A DNA stretch of 64,000 nt from Desulfocucumis sp964643075 (GTDB lineage Bacteria; Bacillota; Desulfotomaculia; Desulfotomaculales; Desulfocucumaceae): NCBI GenBank assembly GCA_964643075.1, contig CAZXQO010000004.1, positions 62,001 through 126,000 on the forward strand, in the 5' to 3' direction. How positions within the stretch are numbered: the stretch's first letter is position 1; each line of letters starts with the position of its first letter. Positions 17,294-24,547 of this stretch are shown piece by piece. The notes below the pieces were generated by a model. The model did not search any database and was not told where the DNA came from. It saw nothing but the letters and a program-made list of their open reading frames with translations. The position numbers and the translations under genes are program-made.

Positions 17294-18049
17294 ATGGTAT
17301 ATATTATCGGGGCCGGGCCGGGAGACCCGGAATTGATAACAGTTAAGGGACTCCGGCTGCTGGCCGGGGCTGATGTGGTCATCTATGCCGGATCGCTGGT
17401 AAACCCGGAACTGCTGAAAAACTGCAGGCCAGGGGCGGAAATACACAACAGTGCCGGCATGACCCTGGACGAGGTGCTGGAAGTTATCCGGCGCGCCCGT
17501 CTGGAGGGAAAAACAGTGGCCCGCCTGCATACCGGCGATCCCGCCCTTTATGGCGCCATCCAGGAGCAGATGGACGCTCTTAAGGAAAATGACATACCCT
17601 TTGAGGTAATTCCCGGGGTGAGCTCATTTTTTGCCGCTGCGGCTGCGGTTCCCCACGAACTTACCCTGCCGGGAGTTACCCAGACGGTGATACTGACCCG
17701 CATGGAGGGAAGAACCCCGGTACCGGAAAGGGAAAAGCTGGCATCCCTGGCCTCCCACCGCAGCACCATGTGCATTTTTCTGAGCGTTCAGCAGATCGTA
17801 GAGGTGGTGGACCAGCTAATCACCGGCGGATATCAGCCGGAAACCCCGGTGGTGGTGGTGGAAAAAGCTTCCTGGCCGGAACAGCGGCTGCTGCGGGGCG
17901 AATTGCAAAACATAGCCGGCTTGGTTAAAGCGGCCGGCATTACTAAAACGGCTTTGATCATGGTGGGGGACGTGTTTGGGGCGGAATATGACCGTTCCAA
18001 ACTGTATGATCCCGGTTTTTCCCACGGGTATAGAAAGGCCGAAGGATGA
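17294..18049 (+). CDS. cbiF: Cobalt-precorrin-4 C11-methyltransferase CbiF
   Basis: 251 residues from ATG 17294, one codon inside an in-frame GTG. Motifs: YIIGAGPGDPELITVKGLRL, ARLHTGDPALYGAIQEQM and PFEVIPGVSSFFAAAAAV, then LPGVTQTVILTRMEGRTPVP, the CbiF/CobM signature. It adds the C11 methyl group. It lies 4 nt after cbiL and 13 nt before cbiG. Confidence 0.95.
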   Translation: MVYIIGAGPGDPELITVKGLRLLAGADVVIYAGSLVNPELLKNCRPGAEIHNSAGMTLDEVLEVIRRARLEGKTVARLHTGDPALYGAIQEQMDALKENDIPFEVIPGVSSFFAAAAAVPHELTLPGVTQTVILTRMEGRTPVPEREKLASLASHRSTMCIFLSVQQIVEVVDQLITGGYQPETPVVVVEKASWPEQRLLRGELQNIAGLVKAAGITKTALIMVGDVFGAEYDRSKLYDPGFSHGYRKAEG

Positions 18050-18062
18050 GAGGTGCCCGGCG

Positions 18063-19145
18063 ATGAAGCTGGCCGTGGTGGCCATAACCCGTCAGGGATC
18101 GGGGCTGGCCTGTACCGTAGCCGGAGGGCTGAGGGCAAAAGGACACGAAGTCCGGCTGCTGCTGCCGGAGGCATACGCCCGGGAAGGCGCAGATATTTTG
18201 TCGGTGCCCCTGGCGGAAGCGGCAGGAGGACTGTTTGACGCCTACGATGGGCTGGTAATGATCATGGCCCTGGGTATAGTTATGCGGGTATTGGCCCCCC
18301 ATATCAGGGACAAGCGTACCGACCCGGCGGTGGTGGTACTGGACGAGGGGGGCGGATTTGTAATCAGCGCCCTCAGCGGGCACCTGGGCGGGGCAAACGA
18401 TCTGGCCCGGGAGCTGGCCGGGATTATCGGTGCCGTTCCCGTCATCACCACCGCCACGGATGTGCATGGCCTGGGGGCGGTGGACGTGCTGGCCAGGGAT
18501 TACCATATGGCCATGGAGCCCTTCGATGCCGTGCGCGGTGTCAATTCCGCCCTGGTTAACGGGGGCAGGGTTGGGCTGTATGCCGAGTACCGGCTGCCGG
18601 AAATTCCCCGGGGCTTTATATTGATGGAGGAGCAGGACGGCCCCCCGGTGGACTGGAAGGTGTTGATTACCGGTAGGAATTTGACGCCTCAGGGGGGGCG
18701 GACTCTTTATCTCAGGCCCCGTAACCTGGTAGTGGGTATTGGCTGCCGCAAGGGGGCCGGAGCAGGTGAAATTCTCGACTCTATCCGGGAGTCACTTAAA
18801 ATACTGGATAAGAGCCCGTTGTGTATCAAGTCCCTGGCGACAGTGGATTTAAAGGCTGGCGAGCCGGGTTTAAAAAAGGCCGCCACTAGTCTGGGCGTGC
18901 CACTGCTTATTTATTCCAGAGAAGATATTAAGAATATTTTTGATGCCGGGGGAGCCGGTTTAACCTTTTCGCCCCTGGTACAGCAAAAAATAGGAGTTGG
19001 TGGAGTATGCGAACCGGTGGCCCTGCTGGCCTGCCCCAGGGGCAGGCTGATTTTGAACAAAACAAAGTACCCCGGGATAACGGTGGCGGTAGCGGAGGAA
19101 AGCTCTGGGTGGTGGGAACCGGTCCGGGCTCGCCGGAACATTTAA
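18063..19145 (+). CDS. cbiG: Cobalt-precorrin-5A hydrolase CbiG
   Basis: 360 residues from ATG 18063 with GAGGTG upstream. CbiG opens the delta-lactone of cobalt-precorrin-5A and releases acetaldehyde. The N-terminal domain has VMIMALGIVMRVLAPHIRDK and the GGFVISALSGHLGGANDLA stretch, and the C-terminal CobE/GbiG domain starts around LVVGIGCRKGAGAGEI and ends near VGGVCEPVALLACPRG. The last ~19 residues after TVAVAEE are not conserved, and the gene overlaps the predicted cbiH frame by 139 nt. Confidence 0.94.
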   Translation: MKLAVVAITRQGSGLACTVAGGLRAKGHEVRLLLPEAYAREGADILSVPLAEAAGGLFDAYDGLVMIMALGIVMRVLAPHIRDKRTDPAVVVLDEGGGFVISALSGHLGGANDLARELAGIIGAVPVITTATDVHGLGAVDVLARDYHMAMEPFDAVRGVNSALVNGGRVGLYAEYRLPEIPRGFILMEEQDGPPVDWKVLITGRNLTPQGGRTLYLRPRNLVVGIGCRKGAGAGEILDSIRESLKILDKSPLCIKSLATVDLKAGEPGLKKAATSLGVPLLIYSREDIKNIFDAGGAGLTFSPLVQQKIGVGGVCEPVALLACPRGRLILNKTKYPGITVAVAEESSGWWEPVRARRNI

Positions 19146-19831
19146 GCCCCCGGGCGCTGCAGGTATTGCGGGAATGCGACGTGGTGGCGGGATACAAAAC
19201 ATATATTGACCTCATCGGCGGGCTGATTGAAGACAAGGAGAAAATTAGCACCGGCATGACCAGGGAGGTCGACCGGTGCAGGAGCGCCATAGACCTGGCC
19301 GCCGGGGGAAGAAGGGTGGCGCTGGTATCCAGCGGCGACCCCGGTGTATACGGGATGGCCGGCCTGGTACTGGAAATGCTGCACGGTGACGGCCTGCTGG
19401 GCCGGCTGGAGGTGGAAATAGTGCCCGGCATTACCTCCGCCACTGCCGCTGCGGCCAGGCTGGGAGCCCCGCTGATGCATGATTTTGCGGTAATCAGCCT
19501 GAGCGACTTGCTAACCCCCTGGGAAGTGATTGAAAAAAGGCTGGAAGCCGCTGCGGCTGGGGATTTCGTCATTGTTCTGTATAACCCCGCCAGCCACAAA
19601 AGAGTGGAGCAGATCAGATCGGCAAGGGAGATCATGCTGCGTCACAAGTCTCCCTCCACCCCCGTGGGTCTGGTCCGGAATGCCGATCGGGAGGACGAAA
19701 CAGTAACGATCACGGATCTAGAGCATATGACCGGGCAGTTGATAGACATGCTGACAGTAGTGATTGTAGGCAACAGCAGCACCCGACGCCTGGGGGACTT
19801 CATGGTAACACCCAGGGGATACCGTTTATGA
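19007..19831 (+). CDS. cbiH: Cobalt-factor III/precorrin-3B C17-methyltransferase CbiH
   Basis: Catalyses ring contraction with C17 methylation. The CbiH domain begins at GKLWVVGTGPGSPEHLSPRA, then VALVSSGDPGVYGMAGLVLE, VEIVPGITSATAAAARLG and DFVIVLYNPASHKR. The only in-frame start before the conserved part is ATG 19007, which adds about 30 low-complexity residues and lies 139 nt inside cbiG. GGAGTTGGTGGAG lies just upstream of that ATG. Within the overlap the cbiG frame is the conserved one. So either the long overlap is real or the true start is unusual. The C-terminus overlaps cbiJ by ATGA. Confidence 0.88.
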   Translation: MRTGGPAGLPQGQADFEQNKVPRDNGGGSGGKLWVVGTGPGSPEHLSPRALQVLRECDVVAGYKTYIDLIGGLIEDKEKISTGMTREVDRCRSAIDLAAGGRRVALVSSGDPGVYGMAGLVLEMLHGDGLLGRLEVEIVPGITSATAAAARLGAPLMHDFAVISLSDLLTPWEVIEKRLEAAAAGDFVIVLYNPASHKRVEQIRSAREIMLRHKSPSTPVGLVRNADREDETVTITDLEHMTGQLIDMLTVVIVGNSSTRRLGDFMVTPRGYRL

Positions 19832-20589
19832 TTCTGGTATTGGGCGGCACGGCGGAATCAAAAAGCCTGGCCGAACAAATACTGGCAGCTGGCTTCCCGG
19901 TATTATTGAGCACCGCCACTTCCTACGGAGCCGGGCTTGCTTCCGAAACCGGCGCGGAGGTGGTATGGGGCCGGCTGAACGTGAATGAGCTGGCGGAACT
20001 GATGATTTCCCGGGACATACGGGCGGTGGTGGACGCTTCCCATCCCTTCGCTGAAAAAGTATCTGCCAATGCCAGACGGGCCTGTGCTTTAGGCAATATT
20101 AAATATATCCGTTTTAAAAGGAAGGAGCAGGTACTGCCCGGCTACCCGCTGCTCCATTCCGTAAACGGTTACAAAGAGGCGGCGGAACTGGCCGTCGGGA
20201 TGGGGGATATAATTTTCCTGGCCACGGGCAGCAAAACCGCCGATATTTTCATCGGGGCCGCTGCCACAGCAGGCAAGCGGCTGGTAATCAGGATTCTGCC
20301 CGACCCGGGAGTTATTGACCGGCTTACCGGGCTGGGGGTTGATGCCGGTGATATTGTGGCTATGCGGGGGCCTTTTGGCTATGAACTGAATCTTGCCCTT
20401 TTCCAACATTACCGGGCAGACGTACTGGTAACCAAGGAAAGCGGCGCCGAGGGCGGCCAGGATAAAAAACTGGAAGCCGCCGTGACCCTGCGCATGCCCG
20501 TGGTCCTGATCCGCAGGCCTCCGGAGCCGGCAGAAGCGCTGGACAGTATGGATGGGATTATTGAAAAATTAAGGCAGCTGGCGTTGTAA
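19828..20589 (+). CDS. cbiJ: Cobalt-precorrin-6A reductase CbiJ/CobK
   Basis: 253 residues, start codon overlapping the cbiH stop (ATGA). It reduces the C18-C19 double bond with NADPH. N-terminal MILVLGGTAESKSLAEQIL and RAVVDASHPFAEKVSANAR are hallmarks of the family, as are YKEAAELAVGMGDIIFLATG and VLVTKESGAEGGQDKKLEAA near the end. Confidence 0.94.
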   Translation: MILVLGGTAESKSLAEQILAAGFPVLLSTATSYGAGLASETGAEVVWGRLNVNELAELMISRDIRAVVDASHPFAEKVSANARRACALGNIKYIRFKRKEQVLPGYPLLHSVNGYKEAAELAVGMGDIIFLATGSKTADIFIGAAATAGKRLVIRILPDPGVIDRLTGLGVDAGDIVAMRGPFGYELNLALFQHYRADVLVTKESGAEGGQDKKLEAAVTLRMPVVLIRRPPEPAEALDSMDGIIEKLRQLAL

Positions 20590-20612
20590 CGAAGCTGAGA
20601 GGGAGTGCGACT

Positions 20613-20978
20613 ATGAAAACAGGTGTGATTATATTAGGCCACGGCAGCAGATCGCCGGAGGCGTTGGTAACGGTACGCAAAATAAAGGAAATGGTTGCGG
20701 GGGCGGGCAATTTCGATGCGGTGGAGGTTGCTTCCCTGCAGTTCAACCAGCCTGATTTACCAGCCTCCCTGGCCAGTATGGCTGCCGGGGGCATGCAAAG
20801 GGTAATCGTGGCGCCTCTGTTTTTATATATGGGGCTGCACATGAAAGAAGATATTCCGGAAATACTGGCAGAGCATAAAAAAATTTATCCAGGCATGGAA
20901 ATTATCATGACCAGGAATATCGGGGCTGATCAAAAACTGGCGGATATAGTGCTGGACAGAATCGGGGAGGTTAGTTAG
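20613..20978 (+). CDS. cbiX: Sirohydrochlorin cobaltochelatase, short form CbiX
   Basis: 121 residues, the length of the small CbiX(S) chelatases that work as homodimers. GVIILGHGSRSPEALVTV holds the metal-binding His, and VIVAPLFLYMGLHMKEDIPE the second conserved His region. It inserts cobalt into sirohydrochlorin, the first committed step of the anaerobic route. It has GAGGGAG upstream and ends directly against the cbiC start. Confidence 0.92.
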   Translation: MKTGVIILGHGSRSPEALVTVRKIKEMVAGAGNFDAVEVASLQFNQPDLPASLASMAAGGMQRVIVAPLFLYMGLHMKEDIPEILAEHKKIYPGMEIIMTRNIGADQKLADIVLDRIGEVS

Positions 20979-21599
20979 TTGGATATTGTCTGGGACCCCA
21001 GAGAGATTGAAAAAAAGAGCATGGCCATTATTGAGGAGCTGCTGCCGGAACTGGCCTTGTTACCCATTGAGGAAAGAGAAATAATCAAACGGGTGGTGCA
21101 TACCACCGGTGACCCCGGCTGCGCCGGCATGGTAAAGATATCCCCGGGGGCAGTGGAGGCCGGTATCAACGCCATTCGTAACGGCTGTGGCATACTGACT
21201 GATGTGAACATGGTACGTACCGGGCTTATTACCAGACGGATGGATGAGTTCGGGGTGACCGCCCAGTGCCTGATCAGTGACCCGGAGGTAGTGGAGCAAT
21301 CCCGCCGTGAGGGAAGCACCAGAGCAATGGCAGCCATCAAAAAAGGCGCTTTCCTGGCTCAGGACGGCATTGTGGCTATAGGCAACGCACCCACGGCACT
21401 ATTTACCCTGATCACTATGATTGACCGGGGAGAGGCCAGGCCCGCCCTGGTGGTGGGTACACCGGTGGGTTTTGTGGGGGCGGCGGAATCAAAGGAAGTT
21501 TTAATTCAGGCAGGCGTACCATACATAACCTTGCCGGGCACCCGGGGGGGCAGTACCATAGCCGCTACAATCGTCAACGCCTTGCTGCTGCTGGCGTAA
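20979..21599 (+). CDS. cbiC: Cobalt-precorrin-8 methylmutase CbiC
   Basis: 206 residues starting at TTG 20979, immediately after the cbiX stop. It moves the methyl group from C11 to C12 to give cobyrinate. The catalytic His is in RVVHTTGDPGCAG, and VRTGLITRRMDEFGVTAQC and PVGFVGAAESKEVLI are family landmarks. It is the last gene of the run. cbiA, cbiB, cbiP and the lower-ligand genes are not in this window. Confidence 0.95.
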   Translation: MDIVWDPREIEKKSMAIIEELLPELALLPIEEREIIKRVVHTTGDPGCAGMVKISPGAVEAGINAIRNGCGILTDVNMVRTGLITRRMDEFGVTAQCLISDPEVVEQSRREGSTRAMAAIKKGAFLAQDGIVAIGNAPTALFTLITMIDRGEARPALVVGTPVGFVGAAESKEVLIQAGVPYITLPGTRGGSTIAATIVNALLLLA

Positions 21600-21606
21600 A
21601 ACTCCC

Positions 21607-21651
21607 CTGAAACAAAAAGACGGCCTTGTACAGGCCGTCTTTTTGTTTCAG
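21607..21651 (+). terminator. Strong terminator at the end of the cbi operon
   Basis: CTGAAACAAAAAGACGGCC and GGCCGTCTTTTTGTTTCAG form a perfect 19-bp stem with a 7-nt loop, 7 nt after the cbiC stop. The stem itself contains A5/T5 tracts on both sides, so it may terminate transcripts from both directions. Confidence 0.9.
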
Positions 21652-21659
21652 GAGCTTTA

Positions 21660-21745
21660 CTGATCTCCCCGGGTAATCCCTCATACCGCCGGGTACCAGG
21701 CCCGGCCTCCTAATAGCAATGCCCCCCGAGATTATATTTTTATCA
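21660..21745 (-). ncRNA. Candidate structured small RNA convergent with the cbi operon
   Basis: On the minus strand a GC-rich ~75-nt block lies between an AT-rich promoter-like stretch (TTGACA near 21765, TATAAT near 21737) and the bidirectional terminator at 21607-21651. Within it GCCGGG/CCCGGC closes a 7-nt loop, and ATCTC near the 5' end can pair with GAGAT near the 3' end. The TTGACA-TATAAT distance (23 nt) is too long for a standard promoter, and I do not recognise the RNA family. It could instead be an untranslated remnant. Confidence 0.3.
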
Positions 21746-21849
21746 AAGTATTAGCAAATTGTCAACAACCCCGTCCCTAATGGCATATATAGTTGGTTAA
21801 TGGGTTACTATGTCGGAATCTTTATCGGTAAGGTGGAATCATCTCCATG

Positions 21850-22113
21850 TTATAGCATTTTCTTTAATATGTCGTGGTGACCGATAGCGCGAAGAACCAG
21901 AGTATCGCTGTTTTGCTCAAAAACTACACTGATATCTTTATTGACATATGCTTCCCAGAAAGATGTTCCTTTGATCCGGTGTATCTGAAGTGAAGGGTGT
22001 TTAGGGTTATCCGCTAAAAAACGCAGAGCCTTTCTTGGTTGTTTTCTCTCGGAATTTGACAACTCCCAAAAATCTTTCTCAAACGGCTCAGTCAGAATGA
22101 TTATTGGCATCAT
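21850..22113 (-). CDS. RelE/ParE-superfamily toxin
   Basis: 87 residues from ATG 22113 (AGG 5 nt upstream); GTG 22119 and ATG 22110 are alternatives. IIILTEPFEKDFWELSNSE, then FLADNPKHPSLQIHRIKG, SFWEAYVNKDISVVFEQN and LVLRAIGHHDILKK fit the RelE/ParE fold: an N-terminal helix pair, then the LxxxPxHPSLxxHRLKG type motif and a terminal GHHD. Members cleave mRNA at the ribosome or inhibit gyrase; which applies here is unclear. It overlaps the upstream antitoxin gene by 26 nt, the usual coupled arrangement. Confidence 0.8.
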   Translation of the reverse strand: MMPIIILTEPFEKDFWELSNSERKQPRKALRFLADNPKHPSLQIHRIKGTSFWEAYVNKDISVVFEQNSDTLVLRAIGHHDILKKML

Positions 22114-22387
22114 CTTCACCTAATTCTTTCAAAAAGTCATCGGTATTGGTAAAAGTTTTTATCTTTCCCTCTTTTAGTGCCTCCTCACTTTTTTTCATCT
22201 TTTGCTGCCATACATCAGACCAGAAATATTCCTGAGTTTTGTCATGCCATGCAACGGGCTTGATATATACTCCTCCCTCCCGCACTTCCAGCAAAACATG
22301 ATCGCCTTCTTTGATATCAAGGCTCTTTGCTATTTGAGCTAAACTTATCAGCATTCTTTTTTGTACCTGTTGGATTATTTCAGTCAT
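22088..22387 (-). CDS. AbrB/SpoVT-like antitoxin
   Basis: 99 residues. Residues 1-50 look like a swapped-hairpin AbrB DNA-binding domain (VQKRMLISLAQIAKSLDIKE, then GDHVLLEVREGGVYIKPV). The acidic C-terminal half (TNTDDFLKELGEDDANN) is the likely toxin-wrapping tail. As in many type II modules it is the first gene, should bind its own operator, and overlaps the toxin gene. A promoter and a 14-nt palindrome lie just upstream. Confidence 0.8.
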   Translation of the reverse strand: MTEIIQQVQKRMLISLAQIAKSLDIKEGDHVLLEVREGGVYIKPVAWHDKTQEYFWSDVWQQKMKKSEEALKEGKIKTFTNTDDFLKELGEDDANNHSD

Positions 22388-22412
22388 TTTCCAGCCCTCC
22401 AGATGCAGCCAT

Positions 22413-22426
22413 ACTGCAATTGCAGT
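22413..22426. promoter_or_regulatory. Perfect palindrome, likely operator of the toxin-antitoxin pair
   Basis: ACTGCAATTGCAGT lies between the predicted start of transcription and the antitoxin start codon, where an autorepressor would act. Confidence 0.55.
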
Positions 22427-22446
22427 TATACTGCTATATTGATTAT

Positions 22447-22475
22447 ATTGTAAAGCGACAGTTAATTTATGTCAA
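22447..22475 (-). promoter_or_regulatory. Promoter of the toxin-antitoxin operon
   Basis: Minus strand: consensus TTGACA (22475-22470), a 17-nt spacer and TACAAT (22452-22447), ideally placed for a transcript starting about 50 nt before the antitoxin ATG. Confidence 0.75.
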
Positions 22476-22683
22476 TGGTTGGAATAACGTGCCGTCACTA
22501 TAATTGGGTCTTGAGCGGCTCTTTTCTTGCTTTGCACAATGTTGAGATTTTACGGAGGGCAAATTAACAATATGGTAATTTAATAAAATCAAGAAACATA
22601 TGATGGTAATGTATCCATATGGTGGTATGTATATTTTTGTTCTGTTAGGGTAAAGAATACTGGTTGGGAAGAAAGGAGGACCT

Positions 22684-23382
22684 ATGAGTACCGCAATTTC
22701 CAGATTCGTCGGGGTTGTCGCGGTGGTGCTGTTAATTTTGGGCGGACAGGCCATGGGCCGGGCAACTGCTGAACAGAATCTGAAAGATGTTACCGCAAAT
22801 GGGATTGAGGCACTAGCTGACAGTTGTATGATTTGCTATACCGTCCGTGAGGGCGATACGTTATCGGGGATCGCCTGGCATTTTGATATTTCGCTGAGAT
22901 CCCTGGTGCAGGCCAATAAGCTTGAAACAACTGTTATTCATCCCAGTGACGTATTGGTGATTCCGGGCAAGAGCGCTGATCTGAATACGGTTCTTTCCCG
23001 GGGCAACTTTTCCAGGGAAGACCTGTATATACTGGCCCGGGCCATATATGCGGAAGCCAGGGGTGAGACATTTACCGGACAGGTGGCGGTGGGGGCGGTT
23101 ATATTGAACAGGCTGGATAGCCCTGACTTTCCCAAATCAATGAGGGAAGTTATCATGCAGAGGAATAAAAATACTTACCAGTTTTCTCCGGTGGCGGACG
23201 GGTCTATAAACCTGAAGCCGGACGAAACAGCCGTTAACGCCGCCGTACAGGCTCTGCTGGGCTGGGATCCCACCAATGGCGCCCTGTTTTTTTACAACCC
23301 CCATACCGCTTCGGATAAATGGATCAAGACATTGCCGGTTATGGCCAGGATAGGTAACCATGTTTTTGCCAGCCGGACATAA
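22684..23382 (+). CDS. LysM plus SleB-type cell wall hydrolase
   Basis: 232 residues from ATG 22684, preceded by AGGAGGA. Residues 1-30 are a signal peptide or membrane anchor (VGVVAVVLLILGGQAMG). LysM domain about 54-97: CYTVREGDTLSGIAWHFDI and VLVIPG. Hydrolase_2 domain from about 110: LYILARAIYAEARGETFTG with the catalytic Glu, then VAVGAVILNRLDSPDFP and NGALFFYNPHTASDKWI. It resembles spore cortex-lytic enzyme SleB and related vegetative hydrolases. No ypeB lies next to it, so a spore-specific role is not certain. It ends at a strong terminator. Confidence 0.9.
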   Translation: MSTAISRFVGVVAVVLLILGGQAMGRATAEQNLKDVTANGIEALADSCMICYTVREGDTLSGIAWHFDISLRSLVQANKLETTVIHPSDVLVIPGKSADLNTVLSRGNFSREDLYILARAIYAEARGETFTGQVAVGAVILNRLDSPDFPKSMREVIMQRNKNTYQFSPVADGSINLKPDETAVNAAVQALLGWDPTNGALFFYNPHTASDKWIKTLPVMARIGNHVFASRT

Positions 23383-23421
23383 AAAACAATATGCTGCCCG
23401 TACCGGGCAGCATATTGTTTT
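23383..23421 (+). terminator. Terminator between convergent SleB-like and P-loop genes
   Basis: AAAACAATATGCTGCCCG and CGGGCAGCATATTGTTTT pair perfectly across a 3-nt loop. Symmetric A and T tracts suit both converging genes. Confidence 0.9.
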
Positions 23422-23448
23422 TGACTACTATTATTAAACTTTTGCTTG

Positions 23449-24351
23449 TTACCTGTCAAAGGCGATATCTTTTACTGTGACGTTTACAGAAGTTACGGAC
23501 AAACCGGTCATGTATTCCAGATGCCTTTTAACAGCATCCTGTATTTCCCCGGATATGGCCGCGAGATTTGAGCCGAAGAGCAGTACAGGAAATATCTCCA
23601 CAGCTATGCCCTCCTCATTCTGGGTAACGTTGACTCTACCGGCGCTTTTTACGCCCTTTGTTTCTTCTGCAGCCCTGCTTGCTATGGCTACCAGGGCCTG
23701 TTTGGAAATGGTCAGTTTGCCGTAGTAGGTAAAGTTGGGACGCACCACGGATTGCTCCAGCCAGCTTTTTCGGCTGGCTTTGTTCTGGGGTTTCAAAAAA
23801 ACTTTTAATGGGTCGATTAGCGTACCCGGAAAGCTTTTCCTTACTTCCACCGTGGGTGCCGGAATGACGTGCTTGGCATATCTTGAGCGCATCAACCGGG
23901 CTCTTTCTATTTCCTTGCCGGACGCTATATCTTCAATCATTATATAGTTTTTGACGACCGGTAGGCCAAGGATTTCGGCAATTTTATCCACCATGCCCTC
24001 TGAAGTTCCCAAAATTAATATCTTTTCCGGCGATAGTTCATTGATAACTTCCCTGGCATTTGCCGCCTGGGACTTATCGAGGAAGAGGGCGGCTTTGATG
24101 GCGCCGATGCGGGTAGGCTGTTTTTTAGCCGTATGGCCCATCAGTATTTGATTTGCTTTGATAATCAGCCCGTCATCTATTATTATTTCTGCTCCACATT
24201 CATGGGCCAATTTAATAGCCCGGTGGCTTTTTCCGGTCCCACTGGAGCCTACCAGCGCAAACACTTCCGTGTTTTTCAACCCTGTGCTGATGTTGTGTTG
24301 TTCGGTCAGCAATGTTACACTCTCCTGCCGGTGATTGATTATCACAAACAT
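23449..24351 (-). CDS. P-loop ATPase domain fused to an Asp23/Gls24-like domain
   Basis: 300 residues. The N-terminal ~190 residues form a P-loop domain with Walker A ALVGSSGTGKSHRA (about residue 33) and IIIDDGLIIKANQIL as a Walker B-like segment. Residues about 205-300 resemble an Asp23/Gls24 (DUF322) alkaline-shock domain: TYYGKLTISKQALVAIASRA, then KGVKSAGRVNVTQNEEG and VEIFPVLLFGSNLAAISGEI, ending in TSVNVTVKDIAF. Gls24 proteins are cell-envelope stress proteins in Firmicutes and usually have no ATPase. The P-loop may bind a nucleotide or kinase-like substrate, which is unknown. No transmembrane segment. Monocistronic; divergent from the penicillin-binding protein. Confidence 0.75.
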   Translation of the reverse strand: MFVIINHRQESVTLLTEQHNISTGLKNTEVFALVGSSGTGKSHRAIKLAHECGAEIIIDDGLIIKANQILMGHTAKKQPTRIGAIKAALFLDKSQAANAREVINELSPEKILILGTSEGMVDKIAEILGLPVVKNYIMIEDIASGKEIERARLMRSRYAKHVIPAPTVEVRKSFPGTLIDPLKVFLKPQNKASRKSWLEQSVVRPNFTYYGKLTISKQALVAIASRAAEETKGVKSAGRVNVTQNEEGIAVEIFPVLLFGSNLAAISGEIQDAVKRHLEYMTGLSVTSVNVTVKDIAFDR

Positions 24352-24547
24352 ATTAATCTATATTTAATCATGAAATACCTGAAATGCACAGTCTTTAATT
24401 ATTATAACCATATTATGCCAGTGAAATCAATTGTATACTTATGTAGGAGACAGTGGGAGACAAGATAAATTACTGCTTGACTGGATATAATATTACCGTT
24501 TAGAGTCGAAAGTTCTCGTATAGAATGATAGCTTTTGAATCGTTCTA

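Noticed and set aside
21660..21745. Cobalamin riboswitch, SRP RNA, 6S RNA or T-box identity for the structured block after cbiC
   Set aside because: None of the conserved signatures (B12 box, GGAAG of SRP RNA, T-box GGTACCGCG context, 6S bubble) could be found; I kept only a generic small-RNA candidate.
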